From Anatilimnocola floriformis (lineage in GTDB: Bacteria; Planctomycetota; Planctomycetia; Pirellulales; Pirellulaceae), in assembly GCF_024256385.1 (NCBI RefSeq), contig NZ_JAMLFW010000001.1:3720001-3784000 (forward strand): a DNA stretch of 64,000 bases, written 5' to 3'. The position numbers were made by a program, and so were the translations under genes. The notes below the pieces were generated by a model, which did no database searches, was not told the DNA's origin, and saw only the letters and a program-made list of their open reading frames with translations. How positions within the stretch are numbered: the first letter of the stretch is position 1; each line of letters starts with the position of its first letter. Positions 16,925 to 26,999 of this stretch are shown in pieces.

Positions 16925-17476
16925 ATGAATGCAGAAAAAAGAAAGAAAATCAGTAAGAGCTTGAGCTACGTTTTGCGACATCAGCCCGATTCTGTCGGTC
17001 TGGAACTTGGCGAAAACGGCTGGGTCGAAGTTACGGAGTTGATCGCAGCGTTTCGCAAGCATGGCAAAGAATTGTCGCTCGACAGCCTGCGGGAAGTTGT
17101 GGCCGAGAACGACAAGCAGCGGTTTGAGTTCAGCGAGGATAAAACTCGCATCCGGGCCCGGCAAGGGCACTCGGTGGACGTCGATCTGGGTTACGAAGCG
17201 GCCACGCCACCGGAGTTGCTGTTTCACGGCACAGCTGTGCACAACCTCGATTCGATCATGGCTACGGGTCTGAATAAGGGGAATCGGCACCACGTACATT
17301 TGTCGACGAACAAGCAAACCATGCTGCAAGTCGCTCAGCGGCACGGCAAGCCGGTTGTGCTCGCGGTCGCGGCAGGGAAAATGGTGAGTGACGGGCATTT
17401 GTTTTTTGTGACGGGCAACCAGGTGTGGCTGACCGAGCAGGTGCCGCCGCAGTATCTCTCCGTCAATTCTGATTAG
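16925..17476 (+). CDS. kptA: RNA 2'-phosphotransferase KptA/Tpt1
   Basis: 183 residues from the ATG at 16925; a GTG at 16913 overlapping the previous stop is possible but adds only MSRF. The family signature is complete: 'ISKSLSYVLRHQPD' (winged-helix lobe, R18-H19), 'NGWVEVTELI', 'LFHGTAVHNLDSIMATGL', 'HHVHLSTNKQT' and 'GHLFFVTGNQVWLTEQVPPQYLS'. Tpt1 enzymes transfer an RNA 2'-phosphate to NAD+, releasing nicotinamide and ADP-ribose 1'',2''-cyclic phosphate. Bacteria have no intron-type tRNA splicing that requires it, so its natural substrate is unclear. Sitting with PncA, PARG and Nudix genes, its two NAD-derived products could be processed within the same operon. Confidence 0.92.
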   Translation: MNAEKRKKISKSLSYVLRHQPDSVGLELGENGWVEVTELIAAFRKHGKELSLDSLREVVAENDKQRFEFSEDKTRIRARQGHSVDVDLGYEAATPPELLFHGTAVHNLDSIMATGLNKGNRHHVHLSTNKQTMLQVAQRHGKPVVLAVAAGKMVSDGHLFFVTGNQVWLTEQVPPQYLSVNSD

Positions 17477-17489
17477 TCGCCTGTTTCGC

Positions 17490-19277
17490 ATGTCTTCGAT
17501 CGTCAATATCGCCGCGTACAAATTCGCCCCGCTCGAAAACCTCAAGCCGCTGCGCGAAGAGCTGCTGAAAAAGTGCAAGGAGTGGCAGCTGAAGGGGACG
17601 ATCCTGCTAAGCACCGAAGGGATCAACCTCTTTTGTGCGGGTCCGCGCGAGTCGATTGATCTGCTGCTCGTGGAACTGCGCAGCATTCCCGGCTTGGCGG
17701 AGTTGCCGGTGAAATTCAGCGACAGCGACAGACAGCCGTTCACGCGAATGCTCGTGCGGATCAAAAAAGAGATCATTGCGTTCGGCGTCGAAGGGATCGA
17801 TCCCGCCCGCCGGCCGTCGCCGAAACTTTCGCCGCGTGAGTTAAAGGAATGGCTCGATGCAGGCCGGCCGGTCACGCTGCTCGACACTCGCAACGAATAC
17901 GAGATCAAGCTCGGCACATTTCGTAATGCAGTGAACATCGGCATCGATCACTTTCGCGACTTTCCCGCCGCGGTGGCGAAGTTGCCCGGCGAAATGAAGC
18001 AGCAGCCGATTGTCATGTTTTGCACCGGCGGCATTCGCTGCGAGAAAGCCGGGCCGTTCATGGAGCGCGAAGGCTTCCAGCATATCTATCAACTCGATGG
18101 CGGCATCTTGAAGTATTTCGAAGACGTCGGCGGCGCTCACTACAACGGCGAATGCTTTGTGTTCGATCAGCGCGTCGGTCTCGATCCGAGCCTGAGCGAA
18201 ACAACCAGCGATCAATGCTATGCCTGCCTCACGCCGCTCACGACAGATGATCTGACTGACCCGCGGTTTCTCAAAGGAATCAGTTGTCCCTACTGCCATG
18301 CGACGGATGACCAACAGCGAGTAAGAGCACTCGAGAAGCGACATGAGCAACTGCGCAAAGCAACGAGCCCATTGCCCGGGAGCGCGCCGTACGACAATCA
18401 GCGGCCGTTGATCGTGCCGGCAACCTGCGATGGCCTGACATTGCTCGATTTTCTCAGCACCATTCTCAAACATGTACCGCGCGAAGAATGGGCTGCGTTG
18501 ATTGCGGCGGAAAGGATGCTTACGCGTCTGGAAGAGCCGGTGACGGCAGATCACATCGTGCGCGCGGGCGAACGCTACCTCCATCTGATTCCCGCCACGA
18601 GCGAGCCGGATGTCAATGTCGATATCCAGATCGTGTACGAAGACGAAGCGCTGATTGTCGTGAACAAGCCGGCGCCGTTGCCGTTGCATCCGAGTGGTCG
18701 GTTCAATCGCAACACGCTGCAGTCGATTCTGCAAACTGTCTATGCGCCGCAATTGCCGCGGCCCGCGCATCGGCTGGATGCGAACACCAGCGGTCTGGTT
18801 GTCTTCGCGCGCACGCGGCATTTTGCCAGTTTCATCCAGCCGCAGTTCCAGCGGGGCGAAGTCGAGAAGGTTTATCTCGCGCGCGTTCAGGGCCACCCGC
18901 CGGAAGATTCGTTTCGTTGCGAGCTGCCGATCAGCGATGTCGCTGGCGATCTCGGTTCCCGCACCGTCGATGAAGACAACGGCCTGGCCGCGACTACCGA
19001 GTTTCAGGTGCTAACGCGTTGCAGCGACGGCACGGCGTTGCTCGAAGTGCGCCCCCTCACCGGCCGAACCAATCAGATCCGCGTCCACCTGTGGCAACTC
19101 GGCTGGCCGATCTGCGGAGAGCAGGCCTATTTGCCGAATCGGCAATTGGGCGATACGCAGACCCACGCGATCAGCGATCCGCCTCTTTGCCTGCAGGCCG
19201 CTCGGCTCGGCTTTCGTCATCCTTTGACTCAGCAGCCGGCGGAGTTTGTGGCAAATCGGCCGGAATGGGCGGAATAA
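17490..19277 (+). CDS. trhO: Fusion of tRNA uridine hydroxylase TrhO (rhodanese) and RluA-family pseudouridine synthase
   Basis: 595 residues. Residues 1-275 are a full TrhO/YceA protein: the N-terminal alpha/beta domain 'WQLKGTILLSTEGINLF', a rhodanese domain with 'VTLLDTRNEYEIKLGTF' and the catalytic Cys178 in MFCTGGIRCEKAG, then a two-Cys-pair zinc-ribbon-like segment (CYAC, CPYCH). After a linker, residues about 310-595 are an RluA-type pseudouridine synthase, with 'RLDANTSGLVVFA' containing the catalytic Asp430 and 'VRPLTGRTNQIRVHL'. TrhO makes the 5-hydroxyuridine precursor at tRNA U34. The fusion suggests two uridine modifications on the same RNA. It starts 13 bases after kptA and may be read with it. 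Confidence 0.9.
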   Translation: MSSIVNIAAYKFAPLENLKPLREELLKKCKEWQLKGTILLSTEGINLFCAGPRESIDLLLVELRSIPGLAELPVKFSDSDRQPFTRMLVRIKKEIIAFGVEGIDPARRPSPKLSPRELKEWLDAGRPVTLLDTRNEYEIKLGTFRNAVNIGIDHFRDFPAAVAKLPGEMKQQPIVMFCTGGIRCEKAGPFMEREGFQHIYQLDGGILKYFEDVGGAHYNGECFVFDQRVGLDPSLSETTSDQCYACLTPLTTDDLTDPRFLKGISCPYCHATDDQQRVRALEKRHEQLRKATSPLPGSAPYDNQRPLIVPATCDGLTLLDFLSTILKHVPREEWAALIAAERMLTRLEEPVTADHIVRAGERYLHLIPATSEPDVNVDIQIVYEDEALIVVNKPAPLPLHPSGRFNRNTLQSILQTVYAPQLPRPAHRLDANTSGLVVFARTRHFASFIQPQFQRGEVEKVYLARVQGHPPEDSFRCELPISDVAGDLGSRTVDEDNGLAATTEFQVLTRCSDGTALLEVRPLTGRTNQIRVHLWQLGWPICGEQAYLPNRQLGDTQTHAISDPPLCLQAARLGFRHPLTQQPAEFVANRPEWAE

Positions 19278-19343
19278 CCGTCCTTTTCCAACGAATTCGG
19301 CGTTTCCCGCTGGGAACAGGCTTTCGTTCGTTGTCCACCCCAA

Positions 19344-19372
19344 TTGACGACCTGACCACCTGCTTTGAGAAT
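19344..19372 (+). promoter_or_regulatory. Possible glyA promoter
   Basis: TTGACG (19344-19349) and GAGAAT (19367-19372) are separated by 17 bases and lie 41 bases before the glyA ATG. The -10 match is weak (three of six), so this is only a candidate. Confidence 0.25.
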
Positions 19373-19412
19373 TTATAGTTTCCACCAGAAACTGCCAAAC
19401 CGAGAATCCGTC

Positions 19413-20666
<1,254 letters not shown>

Positions 20667-20690
20667 CCTGCGTACTCGCAGCCGAAACTC

Positions 20691-22334
20691 ATGCATGCTC
20701 CCGCTGCCAAACCGACACGCCGGAAGTACGACTGCCTGATCATCGGCGGCGGACACAACGGCTTGGTCGCGGCTGCCTATCTGGCCCGCGCGGGGAAGAG
20801 CGTGTGCGTGCTCGAGCGCCGGCACGTGCTGGGCGGCTGCTCGACGACGGAAGAACTCTGGCCGGGCTTCAAAATCAGCACGGCCTCCTATGTCGTCAGC
20901 TTGCTGCTGCCGGAGATCATGCGCGATCTGCGGCTCAAGCAATATGGCCTGCATATTCTGCCGCGAAATCCTTCGTCGTTCACGCCGATGCTCGACGGCC
21001 GGTCGCTGCTCATGGGGCCCGATGAACGGGCCACTTGTCGAGAAATTGCCAAGTTCAGCGAACGCGATGCGGCCGCCTATCCCAAGTACAACCGGTTATT
21101 GGAACGAGTCGCTGCGGTGCTCGAACCGCTACTGATGCAAAGCGCGCCGGATCCACTGCCGCTATCGGCCGAGACTCGCAAAATCGGCGTTGGCAAGCGA
21201 CTGCGCGATGCCGGCAAAATGTTCGAGATGTACGGCGCGATGAGTTCGCTTGGCGACGACACTCCCGCCGCGATCGAGCTGCTGGTCGGCGCGGCGCGGC
21301 CTGTTCTCGAACGCTGGTTTGAAAGCGAAGTCCTCCGCGCGACACTCGCCACCGATGCCGTCATCGGCGCATTCGCCTCGCCATCGTACCCCGGCACTGC
21401 CTATGTGCTGCTACATCACGTGATGGGCCAAGCTGGCGGCGCGCGAGGTGTGTGGGGATATGTACAAGGCGGTATGGGCGGCCTGGCGAATTCGCTGGAG
21501 CAGGCCTGTCAGGATCTGCACGTCGACATTCGCCGCGAGACGGCAGTGCAAAAGATTCTGGTGCAGAACGGCAAGGTCGTTGGCGTCTCGCTCGCTGACG
21601 ACGCGATCCTCGAGGCGCCGGTGGTGGCATCGAGCATTGATGCCAACCACACGTTCTTGCGAATGCTCGATGCCGATGATTTGCCGGCTGAATTTCGGAC
21701 TGCTGTTTCGCACATCGACTACGCCTCGGCATCGCTGAAGATCAACGTCGCGCTGTCGGAGCTGCCGGACTTCACTTGCTTGCCGGGAAAGACTGCGTCG
21801 GCGCATCATCACGGCACGATCCACATTTGCGAAACGCTCGACACGATGGAGCTCGGCTTCGACGACGCCAAGTATGGCCGTCCGAGCGCCGAACCGATTT
21901 TGGAAATTACGCTTCCTTCCGCAGTCGATCCGACGGTCGCTCCGGCAGGTCAGCACGTAATGAACATGTTCGTCCAGTACGCGCCCTACAAATTGGCCGG
22001 CGGCAAAAGCTGGGACGATATCAAGGAAGACTTTGGCGATCGCTGCATCGATTTGCTCGCTCGCTATGCCCCGAACGTGAAGAACGCGATCCTGCACCGG
22101 CAGGTTTTGAGCCCGCTCGATCTGGAGCGAATCTACGGTCTGACCGGCGGCAACATCATGCAGGGATCGATGATCCCGACGCAGTTGTTTTCGTTGCGGC
22201 CGGTGGCGGGCTGGTCCGATCATCGCACGCCGATTGCCGGTTTGTATCTGTGCGGCGCGGCGAGCCATCCGGGCGGTGGAGTGATGGGTGCTTGCGGCCG
22301 GAACGCTGCCGTTGAAATCTTGCGAGACTACTAA
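20691..22334 (+). CDS. FAD-dependent oxidoreductase of the phytoene dehydrogenase / PYROXD2 type
   Basis: 547 residues. An N-terminal Rossmann FAD site (YDCLIIGGGHNGLVAAAYLA, then 'VCVLERRHVLGGCSTTEE') and the C-terminal FAD-contact segment 'TPIAGLYLCGAASHPGGGVMGACGRNAA' define the NAD(P)/FAD oxidoreductase superfamily near phytoene desaturases. The segment 'IDYASASLKINVALSELPDF' is typical of the PYROXD2-like branch. The substrate is unknown, and no carotenoid genes are nearby. It is followed after 15 bases by an M24 peptidase. Confidence 0.85.
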   Translation: MHAPAAKPTRRKYDCLIIGGGHNGLVAAAYLARAGKSVCVLERRHVLGGCSTTEELWPGFKISTASYVVSLLLPEIMRDLRLKQYGLHILPRNPSSFTPMLDGRSLLMGPDERATCREIAKFSERDAAAYPKYNRLLERVAAVLEPLLMQSAPDPLPLSAETRKIGVGKRLRDAGKMFEMYGAMSSLGDDTPAAIELLVGAARPVLERWFESEVLRATLATDAVIGAFASPSYPGTAYVLLHHVMGQAGGARGVWGYVQGGMGGLANSLEQACQDLHVDIRRETAVQKILVQNGKVVGVSLADDAILEAPVVASSIDANHTFLRMLDADDLPAEFRTAVSHIDYASASLKINVALSELPDFTCLPGKTASAHHHGTIHICETLDTMELGFDDAKYGRPSAEPILEITLPSAVDPTVAPAGQHVMNMFVQYAPYKLAGGKSWDDIKEDFGDRCIDLLARYAPNVKNAILHRQVLSPLDLERIYGLTGGNIMQGSMIPTQLFSLRPVAGWSDHRTPIAGLYLCGAASHPGGGVMGACGRNAAVEILRDY

Positions 22335-22349
22335 ACAAGGAATACTCCG

Positions 22350-23456
22350 ATGAACCCTGGCGATACCGATCTCAATGCTTGTCGCACCCGGCAGCGCCGT
22401 TTGCTCGACGAGATGCAAAAACAGAAACTCGATCTCGTCGTGGTGACGCAGATCGAGCACGTGCAATATCTGGTCGGCCCGCGCTTCGGCCCGGTCTTTT
22501 CGCCCGCCGCCGCTCTGCGCGCAGATGGGCACATGACGCTGTGCCAACCGAAGAAACCGACCGTCGAGGCGGCGGCCGATGAAATCGTGACCTACGACGC
22601 TCAATTGCACTCGACGCTGCGGAACGATCAACGCCAGGCATCGTCCGAAGTCCTCATCAAGGCGCTCGCTGGTTCGGTGAACCCAAAGCGGATCGGCGTG
22701 GAGTTTTCTTCATTCGGTTTGCATCTCGCGCCGTTGGCTGGGGAGCGGATCGACATCGAGCCAACGCTCTATCGCTTTCGCCGCAAAAAAGATCCGGACG
22801 AACTCGAGCGGCTGAAGATCGCCATCGCCGGCACCGGCAAGATGTACGAAGCAGCCCGCGCGATGATTCGTCCTGGCGTGACCGAGATCGACGTTTTCAA
22901 TCATCTGCAAGGCGTGGCCGTTGCCTCCTACGGCGAAATGCTGACCGGGACTGGCAACGACTATCAATGCGGCGCCCGTGGCGGTCCGCCGCGCAACAAT
23001 CGCCCAGCCGAGGATGGTGAACTCTACATTCTCGATCTCGGCCCCGCCTACCGTGGTTACTTCGCCGACAACAGCCGGGCCATCGCGGTGAACGGCAAGC
23101 CGACCGACGAGCAGCACACGGCGTGGACCTACGTCATGAAGGTCTTCGAACACGTCGAGAAATCGGTCAAGCCGGGGAAGAACTGCCAGGAGTTGTTTCA
23201 CGAAGTTCAAGCGATTCTCAACGAAGCACCGCTGGGTGTGTTCAATCATCACCTGGGCCACGGCATCGGGCTGTTCCCGCATGAGGCGCCGCATCTCAAT
23301 CCGAACTGGAACGATACGTTCGAGGTTGGGGATGTGTTTACGAGCGAGCCGGGATTGTATGACGCAATTCTGCGAGAAGGGATGCGGATTGAGAACGATT
23401 ATTTGGTGACGGAAACGGGGATCATTAATCTTTCTCCTTTCCCGATGGGGTTGTAG
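22350..23456 (+). CDS. M24-family metallopeptidase (aminopeptidase P / Xaa-Pro peptidase-like)
   Basis: 368 residues. A creatinase N-terminal domain (about 1-135) precedes a pita-bread domain. All five metal-ligand positions are visible: Asp in 'YILDLGPAYRGYFADNSRAI' (two), His in 'HHLGHGIGLFPHEAP', Glu in 'FTSEPGLY' and Glu in 'GMRIENDYLVTETG'. It probably cleaves N-terminal residues preceding proline, or a related dipeptide, in the cytoplasm. A strong inverted repeat begins 6 bases after its stop. Confidence 0.88.
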   Translation: MNPGDTDLNACRTRQRRLLDEMQKQKLDLVVVTQIEHVQYLVGPRFGPVFSPAAALRADGHMTLCQPKKPTVEAAADEIVTYDAQLHSTLRNDQRQASSEVLIKALAGSVNPKRIGVEFSSFGLHLAPLAGERIDIEPTLYRFRRKKDPDELERLKIAIAGTGKMYEAARAMIRPGVTEIDVFNHLQGVAVASYGEMLTGTGNDYQCGARGGPPRNNRPAEDGELYILDLGPAYRGYFADNSRAIAVNGKPTDEQHTAWTYVMKVFEHVEKSVKPGKNCQELFHEVQAILNEAPLGVFNHHLGHGIGLFPHEAPHLNPNWNDTFEVGDVFTSEPGLYDAILREGMRIENDYLVTETGIINLSPFPMGL

Positions 23457-23462
23457 GAATAC

Positions 23463-23540
<78 letters not shown>

Positions 23541-23566
23541 TCATCCTTCCCCTGCCGGAGAGAGTA

Positions 23567-23956
23567 ATGCGACCCATCAATGACATCACCGGAGACATCA
23601 TCGGCGCGGCCATCGAAGTTCACCGCCACCTAGGACCGGGGCTGCTCGAATCAACCTATCAAGCATGTCTCTGCCAAGAACTCACGATCCGCAATATTCC
23701 GTTTGAGAAACAACTCGCATTGCCCGTTATTTACAAAGGCATGCACCTCGACGCCGGCTATCGAATCGATCTCCTCGTCGAGAACCAAGTCATTCTCGAA
23801 CTCAAATCCATCGAAGCCCTCGCTCCCATCCATTTCGCTCAACTCCTCACCTATCTTCGCCTCACTGAGCGCCGCGTCGGCTTACTCATCAACTTCAACA
23901 TGGTCGTGCTCAAGGATGGCGTGAAGCGGCTCATTAACGATCCAGTCGCAGCCTGA
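23567..23956 (+). CDS. GxxExxY protein
   Basis: 129 residues from the ATG at 23567, preceded by GGAGAGAG; an in-frame start at 23519 lies inside the inverted repeat and was rejected. The defining motif is present (GPGLLESTY, near residues 22-30), followed by 'EKQLALPVIYKG', 'YRIDLLVENQVILELKSIEAL' and 'HFAQLLTYLRL', a PD-(D/E)XK nuclease-like core (D, then ExK). The family is widespread, small and of unknown function. It lies 5 bases before the helicase gene and may be co-transcribed with it. Confidence 0.9.
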   Translation: MRPINDITGDIIGAAIEVHRHLGPGLLESTYQACLCQELTIRNIPFEKQLALPVIYKGMHLDAGYRIDLLVENQVILELKSIEALAPIHFAQLLTYLRLTERRVGLLINFNMVVLKDGVKRLINDPVAA

Positions 23957-23961
23957 TTTCA

Positions 23962-25944
23962 ATGTCGAACGGACTCAATCCCTCTCAGCAAGATGCAGTG
24001 AACACCCTCAAGGGCCCCATGCTGGTCCTCGCAGGCGCCGGCAGCGGCAAGACGCGCGTCGTCACGTTTCGCATCGCCAATATCATCCGGCATCGCATCA
24101 AGCCGAGCCGGATTCTCGCGGTGACATTCACCAACAAAGCCGCGGCTGAAATGCAGGAGCGGATCAAGACGCTTCTCGGCAAGCAGGAAGACAAGCCGGT
24201 CATCTCGACGTTCCACTCGCAGTGCGTCAAGATCCTCCGCCGCAATATCACGAAGCTCGGATATCCACCGCGGTTCACCATCTACGACCGCGGTGATCAA
24301 GAGAGTCTCGCCCGCCAGGTGCTGCGCGAGATCCGCGTCTCCGACGAAATGATGCGCCCTGGCGATCTCATCAATCAGATCAGCCGTTGGAAAACGATTT
24401 CGCTCTTCCCGCCCGCGGCTGCTCAGGTGGCGCAGACCGACAAAGAGCATCTGGCCTCGATGGGTTATCGCAAGTATCAGCGAGCGATGAAAAACGCCGG
24501 CGCGGTCGATTTCGACGATCTGCTGCTCCTGACAGAGGATCTCTTCGAGAAGCACAACGACGTCCGCCTGGTTGAAGCCGGCATGTTCGATCACGTGCTG
24601 GTCGACGAATATCAAGACACTAACGGCAGTCAGTATCGCATCATCAAAGCCCTCGCCCGCGATCATCGCAATCTGTGCGTCGTGGGTGACGACGACCAAT
24701 CGATCTACGGCTGGCGCGGCGCTGAGGTGAAGCACATCCTGCAATTTGCCAAGGACTGGCCCGACGCGAAAACGGTACGACTCGAATACAACTACCGCAG
24801 CACGGCGGCGATTCTCGACGCGGCCAACAAGTTGATCGCTTACAACAAACATCGCCACGATAAGATTCTTCGGCCGGCGCGAATGGGTGGCGAAAAGCCG
24901 CGGATTTTGCAATTCAACAGCGAAACCGACGAAGCTCGCGAGATCATCGCCGACCTGACGCGCACGATGAAGAGCGAGAAACGCGAAGCCCGCGACTTTG
25001 CCATTCTGTTTCGCACTAACGAACAACCTCGCGCCTTCGAAACCGAACTCCGCCGAGTGAAACTTCCCTACGTCGTTCTCGGCAGCCAGTCGTTTTTCGA
25101 TCGCAAAGAAGTGAAGGATCTGCTCGCGCTGCTGCGAACGATCGAATCGCCGAAGGACGAGCAAGCCCTGCTACGGATCATCAACACGCCGCCACGCGGC
25201 ATCGGCGCGACGACGGTCGAGAAGCTGATTGCAGCCGCTGTAAAAGATGGCAAGCCCGTCGGCGAACTCATGATGGGGCCGAAGATGGCGGAAATCTGCA
25301 CTGGGGCCGCGGCTGGCCACGTGCAAAAGTTCGTCGATCTACTCAATCGCTATCGCGCGCGGGCCGACATGATTGCCAAGGCGGGCAACGAACGCCGCGC
25401 GGGGGCTCTCGCCGATCTGCTCAAGCAGTTGATCAGCGAAATCGGCTACGAAGCCGAGCTCAATCGACTCTATCCGAATCCCGAAGAACGCCAGAACCGG
25501 ATGGCATCGGTTGAGGAAGTCATCAATGCGATTGCGCAGTACGAGCAAGGCAAAGGCAAGATCTCGCTTGGCGATTTTCTCGACGAAGTCACCCTCGGCG
25601 AACGCGAGTTCGGTGACAGCAAAGACAAGCAGCTCTCGCGCAACGCCATCGCGCTCTTAACGATGCACGCCTCGAAGGGCCTCGAGTATCCGCACGTTTA
25701 CATCGTCGGTATGGAAGAAGGGATCCTGCCGCATCATCGCACACTGAAAGCAGAAGCCGAAGATGACATCGATGAAGAACGTCGGCTCTGTTACGTCGCA
25801 ATCACGCGAGCGCAGGAAAAGCTGACTATGTCGCTTGCACTCACACGCATGAAGTGGGGCAAACCGCGCGATACAAAGCCCAGCCGATTCTTGTATGAAA
25901 TTATCGGCCAGGCAGATAAGCCGCACGGGAAGGGAAAGAGTTAA
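23962..25944 (+). CDS. pcrA: UvrD/PcrA/Rep-family ATP-dependent DNA helicase
   Basis: 660 residues. Superfamily 1A motifs are in order: Q-motif 'GLNPSQQDAV', Walker A GAGSGKTR (near 28), 'TFTNKAAAEMQERI' (Ia), 'DEYQDTNGSQY' (II), 'VVGDDDQSIYGWRGAE' (III), 'LEYNYRST' (IV), 'LLTMHASKGLEYPHVYIVG' (V) and 'RRLCYVAITRAQEKLTMS' (VI). It unwinds DNA 3' to 5' in repair and replication-fork maintenance. It is slightly shorter than typical PcrA (about 720) and lacks the usual extended C-terminus. It is convergent with the next gene, sharing the four bases TTAA of the two stops. Confidence 0.95.
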   Translation: MSNGLNPSQQDAVNTLKGPMLVLAGAGSGKTRVVTFRIANIIRHRIKPSRILAVTFTNKAAAEMQERIKTLLGKQEDKPVISTFHSQCVKILRRNITKLGYPPRFTIYDRGDQESLARQVLREIRVSDEMMRPGDLINQISRWKTISLFPPAAAQVAQTDKEHLASMGYRKYQRAMKNAGAVDFDDLLLLTEDLFEKHNDVRLVEAGMFDHVLVDEYQDTNGSQYRIIKALARDHRNLCVVGDDDQSIYGWRGAEVKHILQFAKDWPDAKTVRLEYNYRSTAAILDAANKLIAYNKHRHDKILRPARMGGEKPRILQFNSETDEAREIIADLTRTMKSEKREARDFAILFRTNEQPRAFETELRRVKLPYVVLGSQSFFDRKEVKDLLALLRTIESPKDEQALLRIINTPPRGIGATTVEKLIAAAVKDGKPVGELMMGPKMAEICTGAAAGHVQKFVDLLNRYRARADMIAKAGNERRAGALADLLKQLISEIGYEAELNRLYPNPEERQNRMASVEEVINAIAQYEQGKGKISLGDFLDEVTLGEREFGDSKDKQLSRNAIALLTMHASKGLEYPHVYIVGMEEGILPHHRTLKAEAEDDIDEERRLCYVAITRAQEKLTMSLALTRMKWGKPRDTKPSRFLYEIIGQADKPHGKGKS

Positions 25945-26867
25945 TCCAAGGCCTTGGTGTTCGAAACATCGTTCCCAAACGTATCGAATTGATCGAAGGT
26001 CCAAACGACCTTCTTCGTCTTCGGCTCGAGTTCGATCAACAGCGGCTGACCTTTGCCGGCGTGGCAATTGCCGATCAGGTAGTTGCCGTTCTTTAGCACT
26101 TCCAGCGTGGTAACCCAGGCCAGCGTGATGTTCGGCAGTTCTTTCTGTTCGACCTTCCACACCACTTCTTTTTCCGGCGTCACTTCCAGCACGCTGTGGC
26201 CGTTGCCGGTTGCGATCAGTGTGTTGCCGCTGGGCAGACGCACCGCGGAGAAGCATTTGTCGCCCCACGATTCGGGGCCGTGGCCACCCTTTGGTTCCTT
26301 GCCGAATAGTGGAACGTCGTATTCCCACACGATCTTGCCGGTGGCATCGTACTCGCGCAGAAAACCATCTCCTTCGTGGCAGACCAGGTAGTTGCCGTTG
26401 TCGAGCTTGCGGGCCAAGCGAGTGTCGGTGTGAGCGTTCGGATGTTCGACTTTCATTTTGATTTCGCGGAGCAGCTTGCCGCTCCGATCGATTTCGATGA
26501 TCCGCTGCGCGCCACTCTCGGCAATCATCATTCCGCCATCGGCCAGCGGTTGAAACGCGTGGACTTCAATCCGCTTCCCTTCATTGCCGTTTGATTTGGC
26601 GGAATCGTAGGACCAGACGACTTCCTTTTTCTTCACATCGATCTCGGCAACCTTGGCAGCACCTTGTTGCACCAGGAAGTTGCCATTCGGCAGCACATGC
26701 AGGTCGTGAATGCCGCCCCACTTCATTTCCCATTCGATCTTGCCGTCGCGATCGACGATGGCCAGCTTGCCATTGCCTTGCAGGGCCAGGCGGTGCTGAG
26801 CCGACGCGAGTGAAGCGCCGCACAATAGAAGACCAAACGCAAAAATAACTGCCGGAGAGAAACGCAT
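25941..26867 (-). CDS. Secreted beta-propeller protein (PQQ-like repeats)
   Basis: 308 residues with a clear signal peptide (VIFAFGLLLCGASLASA). The mature part is a propeller of repeats such as 'GKIEWEMKWGGIHDLHVLPNGNFLVQ', 'KKEVVWSYD', 'GKIVWEYD', 'KEVVWKVE' and 'KKVVWTFDQFDTFGN', with recurrent 'LxNGNYLVxxxHxG' turns. Such proteins are exported ligand-binding or scaffold propellers; no catalytic residues are evident. It is transcribed against the helicase gene and divergently from the PSP1 gene. Confidence 0.82.
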   Translation of the reverse strand: MRFSPAVIFAFGLLLCGASLASAQHRLALQGNGKLAIVDRDGKIEWEMKWGGIHDLHVLPNGNFLVQQGAAKVAEIDVKKKEVVWSYDSAKSNGNEGKRIEVHAFQPLADGGMMIAESGAQRIIEIDRSGKLLREIKMKVEHPNAHTDTRLARKLDNGNYLVCHEGDGFLREYDATGKIVWEYDVPLFGKEPKGGHGPESWGDKCFSAVRLPSGNTLIATGNGHSVLEVTPEKEVVWKVEQKELPNITLAWVTTLEVLKNGNYLIGNCHAGKGQPLLIELEPKTKKVVWTFDQFDTFGNDVSNTKALD

Positions 26868-26902
26868 GTTGATCGCCCGATGAAGAATGAAATCAGCTAA
26901 TA

Positions 26903-26928
26903 GGTGGTGGCCTCACGCGGCTACCACC
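26903..26928. repeat. Short hairpin in a divergent intergenic region
   Basis: GGTGGTGGCC (26903-26912) and GGCTACCACC (26919-26928) pair at nine of ten positions plus a G-T pair, around TCACGC. It lies between the divergent propeller (26867) and PSP1 (27000) genes and shares the GGCTAC/GTAGCC word with the element at 13073-13136, so it may belong to the same repeat family. Confidence 0.4.
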
Positions 26929-26999
26929 GCGCCGTGGCTCGCGATATACTAACCGAGCGATACCCTTCATCCAACTACTTGCTGTTCACAAGGCCTTGC

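Noticed and set aside
13231-17476. Confident anti-phage defence island
   Set aside because: The enzymes fit NAD+ repair after attack, but no toxin, phage sensor or other defence gene is in the window; kept as a hypothesis only.
16694-17944. 416-codon minus-strand frame across kptA and trhO
   Set aside because: Antisense to two well-supported genes; Ser/Arg-rich composition and no motifs.
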